Notes under the pieces: generated by a model
The model's input: the letters and a program-made list of their open reading frames with translations, nothing else
Database searches by the model: none
What the model was told of the DNA's origin: nothing
Program-made: the position numbers and the translations under genes
NCBI RefSeq assembly: GCF_002197845.1
Contig: NZ_NIDE01000008.1
Span: 1-64,000 of the forward strand
Direction of reading: 5' to 3'
Origin: Fimbriiglobus ruber
GTDB lineage: Bacteria > Planctomycetota > Planctomycetia > Gemmatales > Gemmataceae
Length of the DNA: 64,000 nucleotides
In this document: piece after piece, positions 9,142 to 18,905 of the stretch
How the letters are laid out: every line of letters begins with the position of its first letter
Position numbering within the stretch: position 1 is the first letter of the stretch

Positions 9142-10092
9142 GAGCCTGTCCGGGAAGACTATTTTGATGCAACTCTATATTTAAACGGGGGATAACGCTC
9201 TTGTGGATCCATGCGATTGAGGATCAGCTGGATTGACCGCACACGAATCATGGATTCGCTGGAACTATTCAGTCGCTCATAATTACGACTTAACCGCCGG
9301 GCCCGCCCGAGCCACCCGAACGTCCGCTCGACGACCCACCGCTTGGGTAACAGGGTGAACCCCTTTACCCCGTCCGGTCGGCGGACGATGACGAGTTCCC
9401 ATCCGAGTTCCGGGTGGCCGTCTTTCCACCCGTTCAGGGCATGGTTGTGGTACTTCCCGTCGGCCCACACGACCTTCAATCGCGGGTACGCGTCACGGTC
9501 CAACCCTTCGAGTACGGTCGGGGCCGCGGCCGCGTCGTCGACGTGCCCGGCGGTCACCGCCACGACCATCAGCAGGCCCAGCGTATCGACCACGATCGAC
9601 CGCTTCCGGCCCTGGATTTTCTTGCCCGCATCGTACCCGTTCCCGCCCGCGTGTTCGGTCCCTTTGACCGACTGGCTGTCGATGCTCGCGGCACTCGGGG
9701 TCCGCTCGTGACTCGGGGCGTGGACTTCCCGATACCCCTCCCGGAGGACATCCAGGAGTTCTTGCCAGGTGCCATCGTCCCGCCACTGGGCGAAGTATTC
9801 GTACACCGTACTCTTGGCCGGGAAGTCGTGCGGGAGCATCGACCACTGACACCCCGACCGGTTCACGTACACGATCGCGTTCAGCACCTCCCGGAGGTCC
9901 ACCGACCGGGGGCGTCCTCCGGGTCGGGCGGCCGGCAGGACGACCTGGATGATCTCCCATTGGAGGTCGGTCAAATCGGTCGGATACGGTTTGCGAACGG
10001 TCGCATCCATGACTTCGCTCCTCGAGTACGAAGGAGCGACTAACTTACAAGAGACGCACAACTTACAGCAAGGTCACTTTTCGGACAGCCTC
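9142..10092 (-). mobile_element. IS5-family insertion sequence, TSD TGA
   Basis: The left end GAGCCTGTCCGGGAAG (9142-9157) matches the inverse of the right end, GAGGCTGTCCGAAAAG (complement of 10092-10077), at 13 of 16 positions. Flanking TGA is duplicated at 9139-9141 and 10093-10095, which fits the TNA target of the IS1031 group of IS5. Length is 951 bp with one transposase gene. The insertion interrupts a DUF1559 gene. Confidence 0.85.
9159..10010 (-). CDS. IS5-family transposase
   Basis: Begins at ATG 10010 ([20 protein letters not shown]). The first domain ([31 protein letters not shown]) is the DUF4096-type helix region. The DDE catalytic domain follows, with ASIDSQSVK (first Asp), [10 protein letters not shown] (second Asp) and [13 protein letters not shown] (Glu). 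283 residues, intact. The stop lies 17 bases from the IS left end. The longer frame to 10061 runs into the terminal repeat region and is not preferred. Confidence 0.88.
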   Translation of the reverse strand: MDATVRKPYPTDLTDLQWEIIQVVLPAARPGGRPRSVDLREVLNAIVYVNRSGCQWSMLPHDFPAKSTVYEYFAQWRDDGTWQELLDVLREGYREVHAPSHERTPSAASIDSQSVKGTEHAGGNGYDAGKKIQGRKRSIVVDTLGLLMVVAVTAGHVDDAAAAPTVLEGLDRDAYPRLKVVWADGKYHNHALNGWKDGHPELGWELVIVRRPDGVKGFTLLPKRWVVERTFGWLGRARRLSRNYERLNSSSESMIRVRSIQLILNRMDPQERYPPFKYRVASK

Positions 10093-10765
10093 TGAGTCCG
10101 TTCCTGTCAAAACCTATGTTTGCTCGTCCGACCCGAGCTACGCCGCCTTGAATGGCATGTAGCCGGGAAACTGGGCGTTGGGGACTTACGCCAGCAATGC
10201 CTTGGCGTTCAGCCAATACACTTACGACACGCCCGGGAATGGTCTGACGGCCTACGTTCACGGCCCGTCACCCACCAGTGGCACCTTTTACAGCACCACG
10301 ACCGCTTTCCCGATTATGGTTGGCGGGAAGTCGATGCCCGCTTCCTATCCGGATGGATTGAGCAATACGATCTTCTTCGTCGAGAAATATGCGATCTGCT
10401 CGCCGGACGGCAACGCCAACGACGGGGGCACTCAGTGGGCCGACCGCTACGAGACCCAAACCGCTCCCTTCATTGGTGTCCAGGCGTACAGTTCGGCTGC
10501 CACTCTCTCTTACGGTTCCAATCAGGTTGGCGTGCAAGGCCCCGTATATGGCGCGGCGGGCAAGTTCCAGGTCCAGCCCTACCCCTATCTCGGCACGGGC
10601 ACGAACGCTTGCATCCCAGGCATTGCTGGTACGTCGCACATCGGCGGCATTCAGGTCGCTTTGGGCGATGGCAGCGTCCGAAGTGTGAATGCATCGGTGA
10701 GCGCCACTACCTGGTGGCTCGCCATTGTTCCCGACGACGGCGGGGTGCTGGGAAGCGATTGGTAA

Positions 10766-11588
10766 CGGTTAATTCTTCGCGTCCTCGGCCGGCGACCAGT
10801 TTTCGACGCTCAGGCCGGGGATGCGAAAGACTCGTCGGGAACGTACTTCGGCCGCGCTTTTCGGGAACGTCTCGTTCGATCGATCCGAGCGCACGACCGC
10901 GCAAAAACCCGCCCGGCCCGCGCGTGCAAGTCGATGCCCGTCAGCGAAACGCGGTCCACGGAGCCGACATTTTTACCGGCAGTGATATCGTTGTCCGTCC
11001 ACTATCAGAAAACACGTTGCAAGGCGCAAAAAGCGCATAAACTCCCTCGGGCCCAGGTTTCGAGGCCCGCCGGTCCCCTCCCCGTCACGACGGGCGGTCG
11101 GCCCTGGGTTCCGTCCCACCGGTGCCCGGGGTTAGTCTGAGGTCGCAGGGGCGGTTCGATCCGCTCGTGGACCCGCGGGTCCGGACCGCGTCGGCTGGTC
11201 ACGGCCCTGGTCCGGACGGGAGAGAACGATCCCGAATGTTCTCCGACCGCGATTTCCGGGAACTTATCTTTCGGCCGATCCTAAATACGGTTGCCAAGAA
11301 CGCCCACGCTTCCGCCTTGGATCCGCCGCGCCGGGACACCGATCCGTACGCCGCCAGGAAGGCGTGACCGTCCTGTCCGCGACCGGCGAGGGGTTTCTTC
11401 TCGTCTGCAGATATCGAGACAACGGCGACCGCGAGGCGAGCAGCAAACGGTTCAACCCCTTCATTAACTGCTCTCAAATCAGGTGGGAGTGAAGAATGGC
11501 AGACCTGATTCGGGAATGTCTTCCTGGAAATGGAGGGATGCAAGTTGACGAAGTGGGACCACGCCAGAATTCCGTGTAGCGCAAACTA
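10766..11588. other. Gene-poor stretch
   Basis: No complete gene. On the minus strand a stop at 10769-10771 closes a frame with a plausible C-terminus (RVFRIPGLSVENWSPAEDAK) that extends to about 10965 without a start; it may be a gene fragment. The rest shows nothing convincing. Confidence 0.3.
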
Positions 11589-11618
11589 TTGACACCCAGC
11601 CGTAAAATAGTTCATTAT
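11589..11618 (+). promoter_or_regulatory. Candidate sigma-70-type promoter of the sulfonate operon
   Basis: TTGACA at 11589-11594 is a perfect -35 box. CATTAT at 11613-11618 matches TATAAT at 4 of 6 positions, with an 18-base spacer. Transcription would start near 11625, about 50 bases before the first gene. Confidence 0.35.
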
Positions 11619-11674
11619 GTTCATCACGTTAGTCGTCTACTCGCCCGATCGGATACGGTCGGCGATACATCGCC

Positions 11675-12268
11675 GTGTCTGAAGATCGAGAAGATGGCTT
11701 CGTCAAGTACGCTGCCGGTCTGATTCGGAGCCTGGTTTTGGCACATATCCCTCCGCTAAAGCATGAAGAAACTGGTCCGCGCGCTCGCGAGTTGCTGGAC
11801 GAACAGATCGCCCGACACGGACACGCAACGAACATGAAGAGGACGCTCGCGCACTCGCCGCAGGCACTGTTTGCGCTCATGCGATGGTACGACCTTCACG
11901 CGGAAGTCGTCGAGTTCCTCGGACCTCGTGCGACGACCCTCTTCGCGTTCGCCATCTCCACCCAGACCGATTGTCTCATCTGCTCCACGTTCTTTCGCCG
12001 GTGGTTGATCGAGGGCGGCGAGAACCCGGATGATCTGCAACTCGATGACCGGGAGCGGGCGCTTATCGCGCTCGGACGGCACCTCGTCCGTGACGCGAAC
12101 GCGATCCCTGACACGGTGTTCGACCACGCCACACGAGGGCTCACCGCCGCGCAGGTCGTCGCGCTGACCGCCTTCGGCGGCCTGATGATCGCCACCAACG
12201 TATTCAACAACGCGCTCAAGGTCGATCTGGACGAATACCTGTTCCCGTTTCGTAGGGAGTTAACTTGA
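11675..12268 (+). CDS. Carboxymuconolactone decarboxylase/AhpD-like protein
   Basis: 197 residues, GTG start. The TDCLICSTFF segment holds the C-x-x-C of the AhpD/CMD fold. The His that follows by four residues in true AhpD is a Phe here, so peroxidase-type proton relay may be absent. Helical blocks before (LHAEVVEFLGPRATTLFAFA) and after (DDRERALIALGRHLV, LTAAQVVALTAFGGLMIATN) fit the all-helical CMD fold. It is the first gene of the sulfonate operon; its stop overlaps the next start (TTGA, 12265-12268). It could handle a reactive aldehyde or peroxide produced during desulfonation, which is inference. The start is not well fixed by a ribosome-binding site. Confidence 0.65.
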   Translation: MSEDREDGFVKYAAGLIRSLVLAHIPPLKHEETGPRARELLDEQIARHGHATNMKRTLAHSPQALFALMRWYDLHAEVVEFLGPRATTLFAFAISTQTDCLICSTFFRRWLIEGGENPDDLQLDDRERALIALGRHLVRDANAIPDTVFDHATRGLTAAQVVALTAFGGLMIATNVFNNALKVDLDEYLFPFRRELT

Positions 12269-13071
12269 TCACCGGCCTAAAAGGGCGGGCCGCGTTCGTG
12301 ACCGGCGCGGCGCATGGTCAGGGCCGCGCGACGGCCCTTGCGCTGGCGAAGGAAGGCGTTCACGTCGCAGCCCTCGACGTGGCGAAGCCGCTGGCGTATC
12401 CCGGTTACGACCTGGGGACGCCACACGATCTCGATTCTCTCGCGGAAGAGTGCCGCGAGCTCGGCGTGAGTTGCCAGGCGTTTGCCGCCGACGTGCGAGA
12501 CGGCACGGCGGTCAGCGCGGCGGTCGAGGAGACGGTCCGGCGGTTCGGCCGGATCGACGTGCTGTTCAACAACGCTGGCATCTGCGGGTACGGCTTGGCT
12601 CACGAACTGACGGAAGCGGCGTGGGACGCGATGCTCGACATCAACTTAAAGGGCGCGTGGCTGGTCGCTCGCCGGGTGATCCCGCACATGATCGCGCAAA
12701 AGTCCGGCGTCATCATCAACAACTCGTCCGTGATGGGTCTTCGCGGCGGCGCCCGGCTGTCGCACTACGTGGCATCCAAGTGGGGCCTGGTCGGGCTGAC
12801 CAAATCCTGGGCGATCGAGCTAGCGCCGCACAACATCCGGGTGGTGTCGATCCACCCCACCGGCGTGAACACGCCCATGAACGACGGCCTCGCGGCCCTG
12901 GAAGGGTTAACGCCCATCGAGGTCGCCGAGCGGTCCGCCGGGAACCTTCTCCCGGTGCCGTGGGTGGAACCGGACGACGTGGCCGCGGCGGTAGTATTCC
13001 TCGCGTCCGATCGGGCCCGATTTGTGACCGGGTCACAGTTCGTCCTGGACGCCGGGCTCTTGAGCCGCTGA
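12265..13071 (+). CDS. Mycofactocin-type short-chain dehydrogenase/reductase
   Basis: 268 residues, TTG start preceded by TAGGGAG (12253-12259). Rossmann motif TGAAHGQG at residues 13-20, NNAG near 96, catalytic Ser in NNSSVMG, and YVASK (Tyr-x-x-x-Lys). A stretch after the second strand (YPGYDLGTPHDLDSLAEEC) is the insertion typical of SDRs coupled to the redox cofactor mycofactocin, where NAD is held tightly. No mycofactocin genes lie in this window. Likely substrate is an alcohol or aldehyde from sulfonate breakdown. Translationally coupled to the gene before it. Confidence 0.75.
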   Translation: MITGLKGRAAFVTGAAHGQGRATALALAKEGVHVAALDVAKPLAYPGYDLGTPHDLDSLAEECRELGVSCQAFAADVRDGTAVSAAVEETVRRFGRIDVLFNNAGICGYGLAHELTEAAWDAMLDINLKGAWLVARRVIPHMIAQKSGVIINNSSVMGLRGGARLSHYVASKWGLVGLTKSWAIELAPHNIRVVSIHPTGVNTPMNDGLAALEGLTPIEVAERSAGNLLPVPWVEPDDVAAAVVFLASDRARFVTGSQFVLDAGLLSR

Positions 13072-13087
13072 CACCCGAGGAACGGCG

Positions 13088-14053
13088 ATGACCGGTCGAT
13101 TGGTCTTGTTACTGCTCGTGGGCACGCTTGCGGCTCCAGCGGGCTGTAGTCCGTCCGGTGACGGCGCGAACGGCACGGCGCTCCGAATCGGGTACCAGAA
13201 GTGGGGCACGTACTCGCTGCTGAAGGCGTCCGGCGCGCTGGAGCCGAAGATGCGCGAACACGGGCTGACGGTCGAGTGGGTCGAGTTCCCGGCCGGGCCG
13301 CCGCTCCTCGAAGCACTGAACGCCGGGAGCCTTGACCTCGGCCACGCGGGTGACTCGCCGCCGCTGTTCGCGCAGGCAGCCGGGGTGCCCTTCGCCTACA
13401 TCGCGGCGTCGTCTGCCAGCCCGGAAAGTTCGGCCGTGGTCGTCCGCAACGACTCTACGATCCTCGGACCCCGCGACCTGAAAGGCAAGCGAATCGGATT
13501 TGTGAAAGGGTCGAGTGCGCACACGCTGGTGGTGCGCGTGTTGGAGAAGGCCAGTCTTGCGGTAGGTGATATCACGCCGGTGTACCTCAGCCCCGCGGAC
13601 GCTCGTGCGGCGCTGGAAGGCGGCAGCGTCGACGCGTGGAGCATCTGGGACCCGTACCTCGCGGCGGCGGAAGTGGGCGGCGGGGTGCGTCGCGTGGCAA
13701 GTGGTCGCGAGTACGTCACTGGTCGCGAGTACTACTTCGCGTCGAGGGTGTTCGCCGATCGGCGGCCCGAAGTCGTGCGCGATTTCCTCACCGAGCTGAC
13801 GCGGGTCAAGGACTGGGCGAAGGTGCGGACTGCCGAGGTGAACCGGATGCTCGCGGACCAGACGGGCATCGCCCTGGGCGCGGTCGAAAAGGCCGAGAGC
13901 CGCCGCAACCGTTACGACACCGGCCCGATCACCGACGAGCTGGTCACCGAGCAACAGCTTCTCGCGGACCGATACGTCGAACTCGGGTTGCTCCCACACA
14001 AGATCGACGTGAAGACCGCGGTCGTGCGCATCCCGTTCGGCGGAAAGGAGTGA
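13088..14053 (+). CDS. ssuA: Aliphatic sulfonate ABC transporter, substrate-binding lipoprotein (SsuA-like)
   Basis: 321 residues. A lipoprotein signal peptide ends in LAAPAGC. The mature part follows the SsuA/NMT1 pattern: [74 protein letters not shown] and [15 protein letters not shown]. The Trp-Asp-Pro block is a family hallmark. The protein captures alkanesulfonates outside the membrane and delivers them to SsuBC. GAGGAA (13076-13081) lies upstream of the ATG. The order A-D-C-B matches classic ssu operons. Confidence 0.85.
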   Translation: MTGRLVLLLLVGTLAAPAGCSPSGDGANGTALRIGYQKWGTYSLLKASGALEPKMREHGLTVEWVEFPAGPPLLEALNAGSLDLGHAGDSPPLFAQAAGVPFAYIAASSASPESSAVVVRNDSTILGPRDLKGKRIGFVKGSSAHTLVVRVLEKASLAVGDITPVYLSPADARAALEGGSVDAWSIWDPYLAAAEVGGGVRRVASGREYVTGREYYFASRVFADRRPEVVRDFLTELTRVKDWAKVRTAEVNRMLADQTGIALGAVEKAESRRNRYDTGPITDELVTEQQLLADRYVELGLLPHKIDVKTAVVRIPFGGKE

Positions 14054-14057
14054 TCAC

Positions 14058-15197
14058 TTGGACGTATTCTGGTTCATCCCGACACACGGCGACGGCCGCC
14101 ACCTCGGCACCACGGTCGGCGCGCGACCGACGACGTTCGAGTACTTCGCGCAGGTCGCGCGGGCCGTCGACCACCTCGGCTACGCCGGGGCACTTCTGCC
14201 CACGGGACGAGGCTGCGAGGACGCGTGGGTCACGGCCGCGGCGCTGTCATCGCTCACCACACGTATGAAGTTCTTGGTCGCGGTGCGGCCCGGTCTCGTG
14301 AGCCCGACGCTCGCGTACCGCATGGCGGCCACCTTCGACCGGCTCACCAACGGCCGCGTGTGCATCAACGTCGTCACCGGCGGCGACCCGGAAGAGTTGG
14401 AAGGCGACGGCCTCCACCTCGCACACGACGAGCGGTACGAGCAGACCGACGAATTTCTCACCGTGTGGCGGGCGTTGGCCCGGCACGAGACGGTGAACTT
14501 CACCGGCAAGCATCTCCGCATCACCGGTGGGAAGATTCTCATGCCGGCTGTGCAGGAGCCGCACATTCCCCTCTACTTCGGCGGGTCCTCCGACCCGGCC
14601 CTGGGTATCGCCGCGAAGCACGTGGACGTGTACCTAACGTGGGGCGAACCGCCGGAGCAAGTGGCCGAGAAGATTCGCCGCGTGCGAGAACTCGCCACCC
14701 GCGAGGGGCGCTCCGTGCGGTTCGGCATCCGGTTACACGTCATCGTTCGCGAAACCGACGCCGCCGCACGTGCGGACGCGGACGCGCTAATTCGCCACAT
14801 TTCCGCCGACACGGCGGCCGCCGCCCAGAAAGCGTTCGCGAAGTATGATTCCGTGGGCCAGAAGCGGATGCGCGAGTTGCACCAGGGCGACCGCGACGCG
14901 CTCTGGCTGCGGCCCGACCTGTGGGCCGGCGTCGGGCTGGTCCGCGGCGGGGCGGGGACCGCGATGGTGGGCGACCCGCACACGGTCGCAGCCCTGATGA
15001 CGGAGTACGCCGCCCTCGGGATCGATACGTTCATCCTGTCCGGCTACCCGCACCTCGAAGAGGCGTACCGGTTCGCCGAACTCGTGTTCCCACTCTTGCC
15101 GGTCCGTCGCGACACTTCGATCCGAAAAGGCGGCGCGATCGTCGGCGAACTTGTCGCGAGCGGGGCTCTGCTCGTCGCCGAGGGGAGCCGGACGTGA
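14058..15197 (+). CDS. ssuD: FMNH2-dependent alkanesulfonate monooxygenase
   Basis: 379 residues; TTG start at 14058 with GGAAAGGAG just upstream (14042-14050). It is close to E. coli SsuD throughout: [116 protein letters not shown] and [19 protein letters not shown]. It cleaves the C-S bond of alkanesulfonates, giving sulfite and an aldehyde, and needs reduced FMN from a flavin reductase. No ssuE or other reductase gene is in this operon, so a remote one must serve. Confidence 0.93.
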   Translation: MDVFWFIPTHGDGRHLGTTVGARPTTFEYFAQVARAVDHLGYAGALLPTGRGCEDAWVTAAALSSLTTRMKFLVAVRPGLVSPTLAYRMAATFDRLTNGRVCINVVTGGDPEELEGDGLHLAHDERYEQTDEFLTVWRALARHETVNFTGKHLRITGGKILMPAVQEPHIPLYFGGSSDPALGIAAKHVDVYLTWGEPPEQVAEKIRRVRELATREGRSVRFGIRLHVIVRETDAAARADADALIRHISADTAAAAQKAFAKYDSVGQKRMRELHQGDRDALWLRPDLWAGVGLVRGGAGTAMVGDPHTVAALMTEYAALGIDTFILSGYPHLEEAYRFAELVFPLLPVRRDTSIRKGGAIVGELVASGALLVAEGSRT

Positions 15198-16003
15198 GAG
15201 CGGCCCGTGTGATCGTCCCGTGGGCGGTGCCGGTGGCGTTGCTCGTACTGTGGCAACTGGCCGGCGACGCGGGCTGGTTTACCCGGCGCGTGATGCCGAC
15301 ACCGGTAGAGGTCGCCCGCGCCGGTGTGCGGCTGGCGGGGTCGGGCGAACTGTGGCGGCACCTCGGGGTCAGTTCGCAGCGCGCCGCGATCGGCTTCCTG
15401 ATCGGCGCGTCGGTCGGGTTCGTTTTGGGACTGCTCACCGGCGCGTCGCGGGTCGCCGAGAGCGTCCTGGATAGTTCCGTGCAAATGCTCCGCACCGTTC
15501 CGCACCTGGCCCTCGTGCCGCTCGTGATCCTGTGGTTCGGGATCGGCGAGGGCGGGAAGGTGTTCCTCGTCGCGCTCGGGGTGCTGTTCCCGATCTATCT
15601 GAACACATACCACGGCATCCGCTCGGTCGATCCCGGTCTCGTCGAGATGGGTCGGGTGTACGGGCTCGGCCGCTGGGAGCTGTTCCGCTCCGTTCTGTTG
15701 CCCGGCGCGCTGCCGTCGATCCTCGTGGGCGTGCGCTACGCGCTGGGCGTGATGTGGCTGACGCTGATCGTGGCGGAAACGATCGCGGCCAACAGCGGCA
15801 TCGGGTACATGGCGATGAACGCCCGCGAGTTCCTGCTCACCGACGTGGTGGTCCTCAGCATTCTCCTGTACGCGGTTCTCGGCAAGCTCGCGGACCTGTC
15901 CGCCCGGGCCCTGGAGTGGGGCCTGCTCCCGTGGCACCCGGCACACGCCCGCACGACGGCCGCCGCGGCGCTCCCGGACGACCCGACCGGGGGTGACGCG
16001 TGA
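15194..16003 (+). CDS. ssuC: Sulfonate ABC transporter permease
   Basis: GTG 15194 overlaps the ssuD stop (GTGA). 269 residues, like E. coli SsuC (263). Six hydrophobic segments; the N-terminal helix is [17 protein letters not shown]. The permease family motif for the ATPase contact is [20 protein letters not shown] (EAA-type loop). Also [19 protein letters not shown] and [20 protein letters not shown], both typical of the taurine/sulfonate/nitrate subfamily. Inner-membrane partner of the ATPase that follows. Confidence 0.9.
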   Translation: MRAARVIVPWAVPVALLVLWQLAGDAGWFTRRVMPTPVEVARAGVRLAGSGELWRHLGVSSQRAAIGFLIGASVGFVLGLLTGASRVAESVLDSSVQMLRTVPHLALVPLVILWFGIGEGGKVFLVALGVLFPIYLNTYHGIRSVDPGLVEMGRVYGLGRWELFRSVLLPGALPSILVGVRYALGVMWLTLIVAETIAANSGIGYMAMNAREFLLTDVVVLSILLYAVLGKLADLSARALEWGLLPWHPAHARTTAAAALPDDPTGGDA

Positions 16004-16737
16004 ACCCCGGCGTCGCGGTCGAAGTCGCGGACGTGCGCCGCGCGTTCGGGTCGAACGTCGTGCTGGCCGGGTTCGATTTGAACGCCAGGCCCGGTGAGTT
16101 CGTCGCGGTCGTGGGACGGAGCGGGAGTGGAAAGAGTACGCTGTTACGATTGCTCGCCGGGCTGGACCGTCCCGACGGCGGCCGGGTTCACATCGACGGC
16201 GCGCCTCTCCGCGGGGTGTGCCCGGTCGCCCGGGTCGTCTTCCAGGACGGCCGGCTCTTGCCGTGGTTCCGCGTCGGGCCGAACGTGGCCCTCGGGCTCT
16301 CGGGCGACGCCCGCGGGCGGGCGAACGAAATGCTCGCGCGGGTCGGCCTTGCGGACCGCGCCTCCGACTGGCCCGCGGTACTGTCTGGTGGGCAACGGCA
16401 GCGCGTCGCCCTGGCCCGTGCGTTGGCCGGCGAGCCGCGGTTGTTGCTCCTCGACGAACCGCTCGGCAGCCTCGACGCGCTCACCCGCATCGAAATGCAG
16501 CGACTAATCGAAGACCTCTGGCTCGCGGGCCGTTTCACGACCGTGCTGATCACGCACGACGTGGACGAGGCCGTGACGCTCGCCGACCGCGTCGTTCTGA
16601 TCGCCGCCGGCCGCGTCGCGGGCGAGTGGCCGGTCGAGATTCCGCGCCCGCGGCGCCGCGATCATCCGGACTTCGGCCGGCTCGCCCGCACGATCCTCGA
16701 CGCCGTGATGACACCCACCCGGCCGCCCAAGGAGTAG
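16000..16737 (+). CDS. ssuB: Sulfonate ABC transporter ATP-binding protein
   Basis: GTG 16000 overlaps the ssuC stop (GTGA). 245 residues. Walker A GRSGSGKST, Q-loop VFQDGRLLPW, signature LSGGQRQRVALARAL, Walker B LLLLDEPLG with D-loop LDALTR, and switch His in LITHDVDEA. All catalytic residues are present. It powers SsuC, and pairs of ATPases act together. Length and motifs match SsuB of other bacteria. Confidence 0.92.
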   Translation: MNPGVAVEVADVRRAFGSNVVLAGFDLNARPGEFVAVVGRSGSGKSTLLRLLAGLDRPDGGRVHIDGAPLRGVCPVARVVFQDGRLLPWFRVGPNVALGLSGDARGRANEMLARVGLADRASDWPAVLSGGQRQRVALARALAGEPRLLLLDEPLGSLDALTRIEMQRLIEDLWLAGRFTTVLITHDVDEAVTLADRVVLIAAGRVAGEWPVEIPRPRRRDHPDFGRLARTILDAVMTPTRPPKE

Positions 16738-16743
16738 CACTCG

Positions 16744-18387
16744 ATGCCGACGATGATCGACCGCCGCGGGTTCCTGACTACCACCGCGTGCGCCCTCGGT
16801 GCCGGGTTGTTGCCGCTCGACGGTCGCGCGACCGGTTCCCCTCTGGATGCCGCCCAGAAGGGGCTGGTAACCGGACAGGCCGAGGGCGCGGAAGCGGGTC
16901 GGGCGGTCCTCGCGGCCGGCGGTAACGCTGTCGACGCAATCGTGACCGCGGCACTCGTCGCGGGTGTGGTCGCGGTGCCGGGAACGGGGATCGCCGGCTA
17001 CGGAGGGCATCTCGTCATCGCAAAACCGGACGGCCAGACGATAGCCATCGACTTCAACTCGACAGCCCCCGCCGCGATTACGCCGAATACGTTCACGGTG
17101 GACGAAAACGGCAACGTGAAGGGCGAAGTGAACACCTACGGCTGGCTCGCGGTTGGCGTACCGGGCGTCCTCGCGGGTTTGCAGCGGGCACTCGACCGGT
17201 TCGGAACCAGGTCGTTCGCGGAGGTGGTGAAGCCCGCGATTCGGTTCGCGAAAGACGGCTTCCCGGTCGGAAAGAACTTCGCCTCGGCGATCAAAGCCGC
17301 GAGCGGCCGGCTCGCCAAAGACCCCGGTTCCGCAAAGTTGTTTTTCGCGAAGGCGGAACCGCTCCGAGAAGGAGCAACGTACAAGAACCCGGACCTCGGC
17401 GACCTGTTGCAAACGCTCGCGAACCGCGGCAACGTGAACACGTTTTACAAGGGCGACATCGCGGACGCGGTCGCCGCCGCGTTCAGGAAGAACGGCGGCT
17501 TGGTCACGACCAGCGACCTCGCCGCTTACGAGGCGCGCGAGGTGAAGCCCCTCGCTGTGGCGTTCGCGGGGCACACCATTTACACACCGCCGCCGAGTTC
17601 CGGTGGGCTAACGGTATTGCAAACTCTGGCGGCGCTCGACGCCCTTGGCTGGTCGAAATGGGACGCGGCCGACCCGGCGACCACGCACGCGAAAGTCGAG
17701 GCGCTCCGAGTCGCCTGGCACGACCGGCTCACGTGGCTCGGCGATCCGGACTACGCGCACGTGCCGGTTGCGAAACTCCTCTCCGAAAAGTACGCGAAAG
17801 CGACGGCCGACCGCGTGCGGGCCACGGTGAAGGCCAAGAAGCCACTCGACGGCACGTCCGACGGGCGCCCGTCCGGCGGCACCGTCCACTTGAACGCGAT
17901 CGATGCCGCCGGGCTAACGGTCGCGCTCACGTTTACCCACGGTGGGTACTTCGGCGCGAACGTGACCATCGACGGTCTCGGCCTCGTCCTCGGTCACGGG
18001 GTATCGCGGTTCGACCCACGGCCGGGCCGCGCCAACTCGCCGGAGCCCGGCAAGCGCCCGCTGCACAACATGTGCCCCACGGTCGTGACGAAGGACGGCA
18101 AACCGGTATTCGCCCTCGGCGCTACCGGCGGGCGGCGGATCGTGAACGCGGTGTTCGACGTACTCGCGTACCGATTCGGGCAGTCGTTGCCGCTCGCGGA
18201 AGCCGTCCGGGCGCCGCGGGTTCACACGGAAGGTGATACCACGCTTTCGCTGGAAGCGGGCTGGCCGGCCCGCGTCACCGAATACCTAAAAAACACGGGT
18301 TACGAGGTAAAGACCAATCCCGGCGCGGTCTTGAACGCGATCGAGCGCGACCCGACGTCCGGCGCCCTCAGCACCGCTGCGCGATGA
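16744..18387 (+). CDS. ggt: Gamma-glutamyltransferase, Tat-type signal
   Basis: 547 residues. The N-terminus (MIDRRGFLTTTACALGAG) is a twin-arginine signal, so it is exported folded. GGT blocks: GLVTGQAEGAEAGRAVLAAGGNAVDA, GTGIAGYGGHLVI, the autocleavage site before the nucleophile Thr in SGGTVHLNAID, and GKRPLHNMCPTVV with FALGATGGRRI for substrate binding. The enzyme takes the gamma-glutamyl group from glutathione and related peptides outside the cytoplasm, freeing Cys-Gly. AAGGAG lies 10 bases before ATG 16744. It is the last gene of the operon, 6 bases after ssuB, consistent with a joint sulfur-scavenging role. Confidence 0.88.
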   Translation: MPTMIDRRGFLTTTACALGAGLLPLDGRATGSPLDAAQKGLVTGQAEGAEAGRAVLAAGGNAVDAIVTAALVAGVVAVPGTGIAGYGGHLVIAKPDGQTIAIDFNSTAPAAITPNTFTVDENGNVKGEVNTYGWLAVGVPGVLAGLQRALDRFGTRSFAEVVKPAIRFAKDGFPVGKNFASAIKAASGRLAKDPGSAKLFFAKAEPLREGATYKNPDLGDLLQTLANRGNVNTFYKGDIADAVAAAFRKNGGLVTTSDLAAYEAREVKPLAVAFAGHTIYTPPPSSGGLTVLQTLAALDALGWSKWDAADPATTHAKVEALRVAWHDRLTWLGDPDYAHVPVAKLLSEKYAKATADRVRATVKAKKPLDGTSDGRPSGGTVHLNAIDAAGLTVALTFTHGGYFGANVTIDGLGLVLGHGVSRFDPRPGRANSPEPGKRPLHNMCPTVVTKDGKPVFALGATGGRRIVNAVFDVLAYRFGQSLPLAEAVRAPRVHTEGDTTLSLEAGWPARVTEYLKNTGYEVKTNPGAVLNAIERDPTSGALSTAAR

Positions 18388-18419
18388 GCGCGATCTCCAA
18401 TCAAAGCATAACGAGAAAC

Positions 18420-18887
18420 GAGATGGTTCTGCCCGCATCACCGTATTCTACTCGCGCTTGCTCGCCGCGCTCGTCTTGTTCGTGTGGCTCGTACCAGTGT
18501 CCGAGCAGGCCGCGACCACCCGCGCAAGCCCAATGTACTGCTCGTTTTTGCCGGCATCCTCGAGTACGATGACCTCGGCTGCTACGGTTCCAGAGACATT
18601 CGCAAAACGCACCTGCACAGCCTTCCAAATCTTTGCCAGAAAGAAGCTCCCGCGCGAGCGGACGTCCTTCTGGAGGCTGCACGACCGGGCGAGGTGGGCG
18701 GGCAAAAGGTCGCCCGACGTGTAAGTGAAAGTACGTTCTCCACCGCGGCATCGAATTGATCTTCGACCTGGAAGCCGACCCCGGCGAACGGCGGACGCTG
18801 GCGTCCAAGTACCCCGAAACGGTCAAGGATCTGCGACAGGCCGTCGCCGATTGGCAAGCGACGTTACCGGTTGCCGGGAAGAAATGA
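18420..18887 (+). pseudogene. Sulfatase remnant (N- and C-terminal ends only)
   Basis: Frame 2 near 18450 encodes a signal peptide (RLLAALVLFVWLVPVSEQA). Frame 1 then gives RKPNVLLVFAGILEYDDLG, the altered metal-binding start of a sulfatase (normally VxFIxxDDLGxxDLG), and CYGSRDIR. Coding signal reappears near 18756 as LIFDLEADPGERRTLASKYP, the usual sulfatase C-terminus, ending at TGA 18885-18887. The catalytic Cys/Ser-x-Pro-x-Arg and about 350 residues between are missing. A large internal deletion plus frameshifts explains this best. Confidence 0.65.
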
Positions 18888-18905
18888 CCACGCCAGTGAT
18901 CATTA

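Larger units (their letters stand above)
8747..10765 (+). pseudogene. DUF1559 protein split by IS5 and by an in-frame TAG
   Basis: The N-terminal part (8747-9141) has the prepilin-like segment [19 protein letters not shown], the [10 protein letters not shown] block and [11 protein letters not shown]. After the IS (9142-10092) the frame resumes as SVPVKTYVCSSDPSYAALNG, ending in the DUF1559 block IPGIAGTSHIGGIQVALGDG and a stop at 10763-10765. Removing the IS and one TGA copy joins GNSVE to SVPVKTYVC exactly in frame. A second lesion is a TAG at 10160-10162, where most relatives would have a sense codon (NGM-stop-PGNW; CAG to TAG is the simplest change). DUF1559 proteins are envelope or pseudopilin-like and hugely expanded in planctomycetes. 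Confidence 0.85.

Noticed and set aside
9159-9180. Idea that the left end of the IS5 element at 9.1 kb is deleted
   Set aside because: GAGCCTGTCCGGGAAG at 9142 pairs with the right end and TGA is duplicated on both sides, so the element is complete.
15044-15946. Minus-strand 300-residue frame opposite ssuC
   Set aside because: His/Arg-rich composition without motifs; the plus strand encodes a clear permease with overlaps to both neighbours.
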